Part shown: piece after piece, positions 1 to 5,632 of the stretch
Layout of the letters: every line of letters begins with the position of its first letter
Numbering within the stretch: position 1 is the first letter of the stretch
NCBI GenBank assembly: GCA_013203365.1
Contig: JABMQG010000288.1
Span: forward strand, 1 to 10,660
Reading direction: 5' to 3'
Length of the DNA stretch: 10,660 nt
Origin: Planctomycetota bacterium
GTDB lineage: Bacteria > Planctomycetota > Phycisphaerae > SM23-33 > FEN-1343
Notes under the pieces: generated by a model
The model's input: only the letters and a program-made list of their open reading frames with translations
Told to the model about the DNA's origin: nothing
Database searches by the model: none
Translations under genes and position numbers: made by a program

Positions 1-71
1 AAGTTGCTGAGTTTCGTAATTGGATCATCTCCCGCAAGCATGCTACGGAATGGCCGGCCGAGTGTCGATAG
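1..71 (+). CDS. Possible 3' end of a CDS cut by the window edge
   Basis: One frame (codons starting at base 3) is open from the left edge and stops with TAG at 69-71, giving 22 residues that end in TEWPAECR. The composition is protein-like (aromatic and charged residues mixed), but a second frame is also open from the edge until about base 87, so the choice of frame is uncertain. I recognise no family. The weak terminator at 165-201 would fit the end of a transcript arriving from the left. This is inference from a very short stretch. Confidence 0.2.
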   Translation, partial: VAEFRNWIISRKHATEWPAECR

Positions 72-164
72 GCGGCGTTAGGGCAGATGAGCCGTTGCGA
101 AAAGGACTGAGAAGAAGTGAAATCGCAACCGTATTGCGAGTGGCCGAATGAGGATTGACTGTTG

Positions 165-201
165 AGGGGCGGTCACTTCGGCCAGGTGAGCGGCCTTTTT
201 T
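165..201 (+). terminator. Weak intrinsic terminator candidate
   Basis: An imperfect stem can form around TCAC (173-176) and GTGA (186-189), continued outward with G-C, C-G, G-C and G-C pairs interrupted by two G/G mismatches. A shorter alternative pairs GGCC 180-183 with GGCC 192-195. Either is followed directly by six T residues (196-201). The stem is poor but the T run is in the right place to end a transcript from the left. No folding energy was calculated. Confidence 0.35.
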
Positions 202-264
202 AAGGTCTCGGCCATTATCCCAGTCTTCCGACAAAGTTGAGACAAACAAAATATCAACAAATCA

Positions 265-292
265 TTGACGCAAGGGTTAGCGGGGATATGAT
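265..292 (+). promoter_or_regulatory. Sigma70-like promoter upstream of the YaaC-like gene
   Basis: TTGACG (265-270) matches the -35 consensus at 5 of 6 bases and TATGAT (287-292) matches the -10 consensus at 5 of 6, with a 16-bp spacer. Transcription would start near 299 and leave an untranslated leader of about 175 nt before the ATG at 476. This is the best promoter match I found in the left intergenic region. Initiation has not been shown. Confidence 0.45.
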
Positions 293-475
293 TATCTGCG
301 AGGTTTTTTTCGCGCGCGAGGCAGTTGGACGGCCATTCAAACAGGGCCGGCCTAAAGATGGGCGGGAGAGAGACGAAGATGCCTGTGGAGAATTGGGTAA
401 GGTGTCACGGGAATTCGTCTGCGAAACATCAACCGATTCTCTCACATAACATGGCATGAAAAGCGGGGAGGAGTC

Positions 476-1555
476 ATGGCTGGTAGATACCCACGAGCAA
501 GAGTTGGTAAGAAGGTCGTCGTTCGGGGGGTTCCTGTGCCTTTTACTTTTTGGCCAGACGCATATGTGACACGGGGACGAGTTGTCACGTCTGATCCTTG
601 GATATGCTTGCTGAGCCACGTACGCCAAACGGTTGAAGATGACAAGCGGCGCGAACGCGCAATTGCTTTCCTTGAGCAGGCCAAGGATTTTTTTCAAGCT
701 GCCACAGCCCCACAAATCGGATCAAAGCCTCTTCTTTATTATTACTCTTTTATGAACATGGCCAAAGCATTCTTGACTGTTCGGACAAGTTTTGATTTAA
801 AACGTTGCATTCACGGATTAAAAGATCCTCAGGAGAATATCGTAAAGAGAATGACAATCACTTCGCAGTTCGTCAAAGTAGATGACGCCGGGGGAAAACC
901 GGTTAAACTATATCGTGAGTTCATAAGAGAGTGCGGCTTCAAACTTCCAGCAAAACCCGCACCTACAAAAGTGGTTGACCTATTGGAGCAAATCGTTGGG
1001 ATCCATCGGATTACCAGTCACACCCTGAAGCGGAACAGACAGTTTTTTCCAATCAAGGATATAGTCTTCGAACATGATTCGAAAACCAAGCAGGCTTGGA
1101 TTGCTCTATGCGTGGAACGCGGTGAAATAGACAATTCCTCCTCGGACGTTAAAAAGAATACTTCGCGATTTAAGGAAGTTGAATCCACAGATCGTGATTG
1201 CAGGCGATACGAGTCGGAGCCGCTATCTTACAGCAAATCACCACGGCAGGTTCTCATAGAGCTGGTGCAGAATACCCGGCAGGACATATGGAGCGAACTC
1301 CGTCCTGGTGGATACCGTTTTTGGTTCAGCTCGATCCCCAAAGCAAGAAGACGCGCACAACTAGCCTCCGGCTACGAGGCAATGTTTTACTTCGGCTCCG
1401 TAAGTCGCTATAGGCCTGAAGACTTTCAAAAACTAACTGCAAGCAAACACGGGTGGATGATTCAGGAGTTTATCAACACTCAACCCTTGCAGTTTATCTA
1501 CTTTCTCGGGAGTGATCTCATGGGCGCCGAGATGGTTGTTCCTGAACTCGGGTAA
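476..1555 (+). CDS. YaaC-like family protein
   Basis: This 359-residue protein resembles the YaaC-like family (named after Bacillus subtilis YaaC), whose biochemical role is unknown. The sequence shows the family's hallmark layout: a Trp-rich N-terminus (SDPWICLL near residue 39), a helix with AIAFLEQAKDFF (residues 62-73), then KPLLYYYSFMNMAKAFL (84-100), and a C-terminal block with SRYRPEDF and a conserved ending around IYFLGSDLMGAEMV. No signal peptide or membrane span is evident, so it is probably cytoplasmic. The ATG at 476 has a strong ribosome binding site (GGGGAGGAG at 465-473). Base composition is clearly more AT-rich than fmt, rsmB and gyrA (for example 721-860), suggesting acquisition by transfer. 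The gene stands alone behind a promoter-like sequence and is followed at once by the small lipoprotein cluster on the same strand. Family membership is from recognition of motifs, not a search. Confidence 0.7.
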   Translation: MAGRYPRARVGKKVVVRGVPVPFTFWPDAYVTRGRVVTSDPWICLLSHVRQTVEDDKRRERAIAFLEQAKDFFQAATAPQIGSKPLLYYYSFMNMAKAFLTVRTSFDLKRCIHGLKDPQENIVKRMTITSQFVKVDDAGGKPVKLYREFIRECGFKLPAKPAPTKVVDLLEQIVGIHRITSHTLKRNRQFFPIKDIVFEHDSKTKQAWIALCVERGEIDNSSSDVKKNTSRFKEVESTDRDCRRYESEPLSYSKSPRQVLIELVQNTRQDIWSELRPGGYRFWFSSIPKARRRAQLASGYEAMFYFGSVSRYRPEDFQKLTASKHGWMIQEFINTQPLQFIYFLGSDLMGAEMVVPELG

Positions 1556-1611
1556 CATAAATACTTTTAGCTTTTGAAAACGGTTCAAGGCAATTAGGGG
1601 CAATTCTGAAA

Positions 1612-1752
1612 GTGCAGAAAATGCAGGCATCGCTATTGGGAATAATTATGTTATTAGGGGCAATATTGGTTTCTGGTTGCGCTCCCGAGTTAACCCGCAG
1701 CATAATGGCCCGCGAAAGGACCGATGCCCCCTTGTCGGAGCCAGAGAAGTGA
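1612..1752 (+). CDS. Small lipoprotein, 46 residues (possibly 5' half of a split gene)
   Basis: The GTG at 1612 begins MQKMQASLLGIIMLLGAILV followed by SGC, a textbook bacterial lipoprotein signal: a lysine-containing n-region, a hydrophobic core and an LVSGC lipobox with Cys at residue 23. A start at ATG 1621 is also possible but loses the lysine; AGGGG at 1596-1600 lies 11 nt before the GTG. After the cysteine only 23 residues follow before TGA (1750-1752). The mature peptide would be a very short lipid-anchored tail, which is unusual. The stop overlaps a GTG codon in another frame (GTGA, 1749-1752) that opens the next ORF. A missing C in the five-C run at 1727-1731 would instead join both into one lipoprotein of roughly 90 residues. 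The lipid-attachment signal is clear; the function is unknown. Confidence 0.55.
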   Translation: MQKMQASLLGIIMLLGAILVSGCAPELTRSIMARERTDAPLSEPEK

Positions 1753-1886
1753 TCGCTGATCCTCAAGATCGTGATAGAATCGTCAGAGAAGCCCACGGCG
1801 GTCGTATGCTGGAGTTCATTTGGGAAATCCCAGTTTACTGGAGCATGTCCTGTACGGTGAACCGGCTGGAGGAGAAAAGTGCATAA
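1749..1886 (+). CDS. Small ORF overlapping the lipoprotein, or its frameshifted 3' half
   Basis: This 45-codon frame starts with GTG at 1749, sharing GTGA with the upstream stop, with GGAG at 1737-1740 at a usable distance. It encodes IADPQDRDRIVREAHGGRM, then a hydrophobic aromatic patch (LEFIWEIPVYW), and ends in NRLEEKSA with TAA at 1884-1886. It runs eight bases past the GTG start of the SUMF1-domain gene (1879), so all three frames would be translationally coupled. No family was recognised. The same frame is open upstream from 1677, so a one-base insertion in the 1727-1731 C run would fuse it to the lipoprotein signal. Whether it is a separate gene or a broken half cannot be settled from this sequence. 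Confidence 0.35.
   Translation: MIADPQDRDRIVREAHGGRMLEFIWEIPVYWSMSCTVNRLEEKSA
1868..1874 (+). promoter_or_regulatory. Ribosome binding site supporting the GTG start at 1879
   Basis: GGAGGAG at 1868-1874 lies four bases before GTG 1879. It supports this non-ATG start for the SUMF1-domain protein and sits inside the 3' end of the overlapping small ORF, a layout that fits translational coupling. Confidence 0.6.
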
Positions 1887-2748
1887 ATATGCCTTGCTGT
1901 GTGTCGTCATAGGAGCTTCTGCTGGGGGGTGCAGGCAGGGGCCAATCGAGCAGGCAACTCATGTTCCGCAAGAACTGACTGTTGATCTCGGCAGCGGTGT
2001 CAAGATGGAACTGATCCTGGTCCGTACCGGCTGGTTCATGATGGGCTCCAACGAAGGCAGCTCGATTATGAGCCCAGTCCACAAGGTAACAATCCGCAAG
2101 CCATTCTACCTCGGCAAATACGAGGTCACCCAGGAGCAGTGGAAGGAGGTGATGGGCAACAATCCAAGCCTCTTCGTGGGCCCAACGGATCCGGTAGGAA
2201 TGGTGAGCTGGCAGGACTGCCAGGTATTCCTCAGGAAGCTTCGCGAGATAGTCCCCACAATGAGGTTTCGTCTGCCCGCCGAGGCCGAGTGGGAGTATGC
2301 CTGCCGGGCGGGCAGCACGACTGAATACTACTTTGGTGGCGACCCGGGCCGCTTAGGCGAATACGCTTGGTGCTTTAGCAATTCCGGGGACAGGACGCAT
2401 CCTGTGGGCGAGAAGAAGCCCAATGCCTGGGGCTTTCACGACATGTACGGCAACGTGTGGGAGTGGTGCCAAGATGTGTCGCACGATGGTTATTGGGGAG
2501 CGCCAACCGACGGCAGGGCGTGGGAGGGCGGCGGAGTCGTCCATCAAACCCTCAACGCCATGGTATGCGGCCAGTTCTGCGTCCGCCGCGTTCAACGCGA
2601 CAATTGTTGGGGCGCAGACGCCTCCATATGTCACTCTGCCTATCGAAGTGGAGATGCCGAGAGCTATCGCGTTGCCCCCTTCGGTCTGCGTGTTGCGGCT
2701 GACGTGCCCAGAGGCGCATTACCCGCGCCGGTTCAGGCGCGAGATTAG
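1879..2748 (+). CDS. SUMF1/FGE-fold domain protein, probably exported
   Basis: This 289-residue protein carries a formylglycine-generating-enzyme-type (SUMF1/EgtB/PvdO) domain. Visible landmarks in order are: MELILVRTGWFMMGS (43-57), the Trp/Gln core YEVTQEQW (81-88), PVGMVSWQDCQVF (105-117), the signature RLPAEAEWEYACRAGS (131-146), the block AWGFHDMYGNVWEWCQD (183-199), and the closing PFGLRVA (267-273). The N-terminus (MHKYALLCVVIGASAGGC) is a short hydrophobic leader with Cys at 18. Its lipobox (AGGC) is imperfect, so lipidation is plausible but not certain. In genuine formylglycine-generating enzymes two nearby cysteines are catalytic; here one Cys (251) aligns, but the second position is an arginine. 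The usual RGGSW motif is replaced by RDNCW, preceded by a cysteine-containing stretch (about 220-236) that I do not recognise from the family. It is therefore unlikely to be a classical sulfatase activator. Many bacterial SUMF1-domain proteins have unassigned or binding roles. The start is the GTG at 1879, backed by GGAGGAG. Confidence 0.8.
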   Translation: MHKYALLCVVIGASAGGCRQGPIEQATHVPQELTVDLGSGVKMELILVRTGWFMMGSNEGSSIMSPVHKVTIRKPFYLGKYEVTQEQWKEVMGNNPSLFVGPTDPVGMVSWQDCQVFLRKLREIVPTMRFRLPAEAEWEYACRAGSTTEYYFGGDPGRLGEYAWCFSNSGDRTHPVGEKKPNAWGFHDMYGNVWEWCQDVSHDGYWGAPTDGRAWEGGGVVHQTLNAMVCGQFCVRRVQRDNCWGADASICHSAYRSGDAESYRVAPFGLRVAADVPRGALPAPVQARD

Positions 2749-3022
2749 CCCGCCCAGGGATGGATCCGGTTTCAGGGAAACCTGCGGCAGTCACCTATTT
2801 TCTACATCTATATTGTATGAATGTGACTATCCCGAATGGCCCGGAACCAATTCACAACTCGAGCGGATGCTCCACTCCCACGGTGTCGAGAGCGACGAGC
2901 GGTATGAGTTAGACTGAACCGTCGCGTATTCCTGGGCCTCCTCCGCCCCTTCCGGGGCGGAAATATAAGGCTATATCCACGAGTTGCGCGACGCCCGCCG
3001 ACAGGCGGGCGTCGCTTCACTC

Positions 3023-3035
3023 GTGGCTACAGTCC
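3023..3035 (+). repeat. 13-mer direct repeat GTGGCTACAGTCC, copy 1
   Basis: First of two identical 13-mers, overlapping the end of the outer stem of palindrome unit 2 and leading into unit 3. The second copy is at 3061-3073, a period of 38 bp. Confidence 0.7.
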
Positions 3036-3060
3036 ATCGCCCCGCCGGGGCGATAAGAGG

Positions 3061-3073
3061 GTGGCTACAGTCC
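3061..3073 (+). repeat. 13-mer direct repeat GTGGCTACAGTCC, copy 2
   Basis: Second identical copy, placed between palindrome units 3 and 4 and abutting the left arm of unit 4. The linker is conserved while the palindrome stems it joins are not. Confidence 0.7.
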
Positions 3074-3177
3074 TCGGCTCCATTGGAGCCGAAGAGATAG
3101 TGAACTCACGATTCGGCTTTTCTCTTGTACCTGCCGGCCCGTCCGGCAAAATAGATCGCTGTTATTGAGGAGAGCGA

Positions 3178-4152
3178 ATGCGAATTGTATTTTTCGGCAG
3201 TGGCGAGGTGGCTGGGCCTACGTTGGAGGCCTTGCGCGAATCTCACCATGAGATCGCGGCTGTCGTGACCCAACCGCCTCGCAAGGCCGGCCGGGGGGCC
3301 AAGGTTAGGCCCACGCCAGTAGATGAACTGGCGGGAAGGCTGGCGGTGCCGGTGGTGCGAACTGCCAACATAAATGAACCGCTGCAGGTGAGTTCCCTGC
3401 GCGGCCTGGGGAGCGATATTATCGTTGTGGTCGACTTCGGGCAGAGGATCGGCCGGGAGGTGAGGGATACCCCTCCACACGGGGCGGTCAATCTGCATGG
3501 CTCACTGCTGCCTAAATCCCGCGGGGCCGCCCCGATCAACTGGGCTATCATCCGCGGGGAGGCGCAGACCGGAGTGACCACCTTTCAGGTAGAAGACGTA
3601 ATAGACTCCGGGCCCATACTGATGCAGCAGTCGCTGGATATCGGCCCAGAAGAGACGGCTGGGCAACTTCGCATGCGACTGGCCCGACTGGGCGCTGATG
3701 TGATGCTGCGGACACTGGACGGCCTTGCTGGCGGGACGGTGCAGCCTCGGCCACAGGATGAGGCCGGCGTCACGTTCGCGCCTAAACTGACCAAGGCCGA
3801 CGGTGCCCTGGACTTCACGCGGGGCGCACAGGAGCTGGTCAATCACATTCGTGGCATCTGGCCCTGGCCAGGTGCGCAGGCGGATTTCGTGCACGCCGGC
3901 CATTCGCCCGTTCGAGTCATCTTCTCTCTTGCCCGGGCCGAAACCCAAACCCAAACTCAAACTCAAACCCGGGCGGAGCAGGCCGCACCGGGCAGTATCG
4001 ACGAGGAGTTGCGCATCAACGTCGGCGACGGGGTCTTGCAGGTGATGGAGCTGAAGGTGGCAGGCAAGAGACTGATGACGTGGAAAGACTTCGTCAACGG
4101 CTACCGCGTCACCACCTGTGACCGGTTTGTCACCCCGGCGGGCAGGCCATGA
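3178..4152 (+). CDS. fmt: Methionyl-tRNA formyltransferase
   Basis: The enzyme transfers a formyl group from 10-formyltetrahydrofolate to Met-tRNA(fMet), preparing the initiator tRNA in the cytoplasm. At 324 residues it has near-typical length. The N-terminal formyltransferase fold begins MRIVFFGSGEVAGPTLEAL. The catalytic set is intact: Asn105 and His107 in NLHGSLLPKSRGAAPINWAI and Asp143 in VEDVIDSGPIL, matching Asn106/His108/Asp144 of E. coli Fmt. The C-terminal domain (from about 205) contains the FAPKLTKADGALDF and HIRGIWPWPGA landmarks that bind tRNA. An odd run of alternating Thr-Gln (residues 256-264) interrupts this domain. ATG 3178 is preceded by GAGGAG (3167-3172). The stop overlaps the rsmB start as ATGA, so the two genes form an operon of the common fmt-rsmB type. 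The peptide deformylase gene that often accompanies them is not adjacent here. Confidence 0.95.
   Translation: MRIVFFGSGEVAGPTLEALRESHHEIAAVVTQPPRKAGRGAKVRPTPVDELAGRLAVPVVRTANINEPLQVSSLRGLGSDIIVVVDFGQRIGREVRDTPPHGAVNLHGSLLPKSRGAAPINWAIIRGEAQTGVTTFQVEDVIDSGPILMQQSLDIGPEETAGQLRMRLARLGADVMLRTLDGLAGGTVQPRPQDEAGVTFAPKLTKADGALDFTRGAQELVNHIRGIWPWPGAQADFVHAGHSPVRVIFSLARAETQTQTQTQTRAEQAAPGSIDEELRINVGDGVLQVMELKVAGKRLMTWKDFVNGYRVTTCDRFVTPAGRP
3943..3969 (+). repeat. Hexanucleotide repeat coding for (Thr-Gln)n in Fmt
   Basis: Units ACCCAA, ACCCAA, ACTCAA, ACTCAA plus a partial ACC encode four Thr-Gln pairs and a final Thr. The run is flanked on both sides by CCCGGG. It is in frame, so expansion or contraction by units would alter only the loop length in the C-terminal domain of Fmt. 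Confidence 0.8.
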
Positions 4153-5531
4153 AGGCCCAAACCAAAACCACGGCCCGCGAGCTGGCGATTGAGGCCTTGC
4201 TTGACCGGGAAGGCATGGTATGCGTGCATCTGCACAGGCTGCTGTCGCAGAGGTCGGTAGATGCAACCGAAGCGCACTTTGCTACGGAACTGGTCCACGG
4301 CGTCACTCGCCGACGGCGGACGTTGGATGAGGTCATTCGCGCCTACAGCGCTCGGCCCGGCCGATCGCTGCCGGCGACGGTGCGAGAGATACTTCGGCTG
4401 GCTGTGTACCAGTTGATATTTCTGGAGCGCGTTCCGGCATTCGCGGCGGTGAACGAGGCGGTGGCTTCCTGCCTGGCCCGGCATCCACGCTCCGCGGGTT
4501 TTGTCAACGCACTGGCCCGCGCCGTATCCGTCGGCTGCGGGGAGTTGCAAAACGGGCCGGCGCCGTTGACCGGCCAGTGCGTGGCCATTACACCGGACAG
4601 CTACCGCCAGATGGACCGGAAGGTGTTTCATTCCCGCCCAAGCGACGCCGGCCAGGCGGCATTGCTGGGGCAGTTGTGCAGTCTTCCGAATGATCTTGCC
4701 GGTCGTTGGCTGAAGCGGTCACGCTCGCCCGCCGACGCGTTCGTCGAGGCAATGCAGTCGAATGCCCGCCCGCCGATGGTGGCCCGAGTTAACGCAGCCC
4801 GAACGACTGTTGCCGAGGTACTCAGCCGGCTTGCGAGCGAAGGCGTGCAGGCCGTGGCTCATGAGAATGGCTCGAGCATTGTGTTCGTCGAGCATGCGAA
4901 CGTCACGGACCTTGAGGTGTTCCGCCTTGGCCTGATAACGCCACAGGATGCAACGGCTACGGCGGTGGCACTGGCGGCGGAGGTGCGGCCGGGGATGAGG
5001 GTTCTGGATTTCTGCGCTTCGCCGGGCACCAAGACGACGCACATGGGCGAGCTGATGGCCGATGCCGGCGAAATCGTTGCGGTGGACGTCAAGGAGGAGA
5101 AGTTGGCCCTTATCGAGGCCGCGTCACGCCGATGCGGGTTGGGCATAATTCGCACGTGTTTGGCCGAGCATGTCGGGGCCCTTGAAGGCGGCTCGTTCGA
5201 TCGGATTCTTGTGGACGCGCCATGTTCCAACAGCGGAGTTCTTGCCCGTCGGGTGGAGGCGCGGTGGCGGTTTCAAGCCGACCGGCTGGGCCGGCTGGCC
5301 GGCGACCAAAGGCAACTGCTGGCTTTGGCCGCTGCGTTCCTCGCCCCTGGCGGGAGGATGATATACAGCACGTGCAGTATCGAGCCGGAAGAAAACCAGG
5401 ATGTGGTTCGTGGCTTTCTCAGAAAGCACGGGCAGTTAAAGCTCTTGACCGATCGTTGCGTTGGGCCGTTGGGCTTCGCACCACCGCAGCGATACCGAGA
5501 CGGGGGCTACTTTGCGGTGCTGGCCAGGTGA
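4149..5531 (+). CDS. rsmB: 16S rRNA (cytosine-967-C5) methyltransferase
   Basis: RsmB (Fmu/Sun) uses S-adenosylmethionine to methylate a cytosine (C967 in E. coli numbering) in 16S rRNA during small-subunit assembly. The 460-residue protein has a NusB-like RNA-binding N-terminal domain (about 5-140, with FATELVHGVTRRRRTLDEVI and VPAFAAVNEAVA) and a C-terminal Rossmann methyltransferase. SAM motif I is VLDFCASPGTKTTHMGEL (from 285). The motif with the release cysteine is VDAPCSNSG (Cys359). The catalytic nucleophile lies in YSTCSIEPEEN (Cys409). All are intact. The N-terminal NusB-like part separates it from the NusB-less RsmF/NOL1 relatives. The start overlaps the fmt stop (ATGA), implying coupled translation. 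The protein is slightly longer than E. coli RsmB (429 residues), mostly in the linker between domains. Confidence 0.93.
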   Translation: MKAQTKTTARELAIEALLDREGMVCVHLHRLLSQRSVDATEAHFATELVHGVTRRRRTLDEVIRAYSARPGRSLPATVREILRLAVYQLIFLERVPAFAAVNEAVASCLARHPRSAGFVNALARAVSVGCGELQNGPAPLTGQCVAITPDSYRQMDRKVFHSRPSDAGQAALLGQLCSLPNDLAGRWLKRSRSPADAFVEAMQSNARPPMVARVNAARTTVAEVLSRLASEGVQAVAHENGSSIVFVEHANVTDLEVFRLGLITPQDATATAVALAAEVRPGMRVLDFCASPGTKTTHMGELMADAGEIVAVDVKEEKLALIEAASRRCGLGIIRTCLAEHVGALEGGSFDRILVDAPCSNSGVLARRVEARWRFQADRLGRLAGDQRQLLALAAAFLAPGGRMIYSTCSIEPEENQDVVRGFLRKHGQLKLLTDRCVGPLGFAPPQRYRDGGYFAVLAR

Positions 5532-5563
5532 GGCAGCCGGCTGAAGGAATCAAAGGTGCACCA

Positions 5564-5591
5564 TTGCCGAAACGGTGTTAATTGTTAAATT
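5564..5591 (+). promoter_or_regulatory. Weak promoter candidate before the mutarotase-like gene
   Basis: TTGCCG (5564-5569) and TAAATT (5586-5591) each match sigma70 consensus boxes at 4 of 6 bases, with a 16-bp spacer. They lie in the 95-101 bp gap after rsmB, which is locally AT-rich. The match is marginal; read-through from fmt-rsmB is an equally good explanation for expression of the next gene. A perfect 10-bp palindrome (CAGCCGGCTG, 5534-5543) lies just upstream. Confidence 0.22.
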
Positions 5592-5632
5592 GTAGCCGGT
5601 ACAGGTCATTGGTTTAAAGAGGAGCCGTGTCA

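Larger units (their letters stand above)
72..475. other. Intergenic region without a convincing gene
   Basis: About 400 bases separate the left-edge fragment from the YaaC-like gene. They contain a small hairpin (TCGCAA at 123-128, TTGCGA at 134-139), a weak terminator-like structure (165-201), and a good sigma70-like promoter (265-292) that would give a leader of roughly 175 nt before the gene at 476. A short open frame (ATG 288 to TAA 449, 53 codons) exists but overlaps the -10 box and resembles no family I know. No tRNA, riboswitch or insertion-sequence end was recognised. Confidence 0.5.
2942..3092. repeat. Array of four palindromic (REP-like) units
   Basis: Four perfect inverted repeats follow each other. 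Unit 1 is TCCGCCCC (2942-2949), loop TTCC, GGGGCGGA (2954-2961). Unit 2 is a 12-bp stem (2988-2999 with 3004-3015, loop GACA) enclosed, after 3-nt internal bulges, by an outer 8-bp stem CCACGAGT (2977-2984) with ACTCGTGG (3019-3026). Unit 3 is ATCGCCCC (3036-3043), loop GCC, GGGGCGAT (3047-3054). Unit 4 is TCGGCTCC (3074-3081), loop ATT, GGAGCCGA (3085-3092). The stems differ in sequence, yet units 2, 3 and 4 are joined by the same 13-nt linker. This resembles dispersed extragenic palindromes (REP/BIME-like), which in other bacteria are moved by RAYT transposases. No such transposase is in the window, and genome-wide dispersal is only inferred. Confidence 0.6.
2749..3177. other. Intergenic region with a palindrome array
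   Basis: About 430 bases lie between the SUMF1-domain gene and fmt. The first 190 bases show no recognisable gene; one frame stays open to 2917 but only as an extension of a shadow of the preceding gene. From 2942 to 3092 there are four perfect palindromes and a duplicated 13-mer, listed separately. A smaller hairpin (TGCCGG 3132-3137, CCGGCA 3143-3148) sits just before fmt. None of these stems is followed by a T run, so they do not look like ordinary terminators. Confidence 0.6.

Noticed and set aside
288..449. 53-codon open frame (ATG 288 to TAA 449) with a stretch GRPFKQGRPKDGRERD
   Set aside because: It overlaps the -10 box of the best promoter, has no convincing ribosome binding site, and the resemblance to Gly/Arg/Pro/Lys-rich phage protein N-termini is too weak to claim a gene.
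2536..2697. Frameshift in the SUMF1-domain gene as explanation for the missing RGGSW
   Set aside because: Neither alternative frame restores the motif, and the in-frame sequence returns to normal family sequence (YRSGDAESY, PFGLRV).
2817..2915. Tiny frame (ATG 2817, about 31 codons) after the SUMF1-domain gene
   Set aside because: No ribosome binding site, no recognisable sequence character, and very short.
2423..2917. Plus-strand open frame extending past the SUMF1-domain gene into the intergenic region
   Set aside because: Its first two thirds are an out-of-frame reading of the SUMF1-domain gene; the last part has no start signal or recognisable motif.
2942..3092. CRISPR array
   Set aside because: The repeat is only 13 nt in two copies and the intervening segments are themselves palindromes, unlike CRISPR repeats and spacers; no cas gene is present.
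3502..4266. 254-codon open frame on the minus strand
   Set aside because: Antisense to fmt and the start of rsmB, both with intact catalytic motifs.
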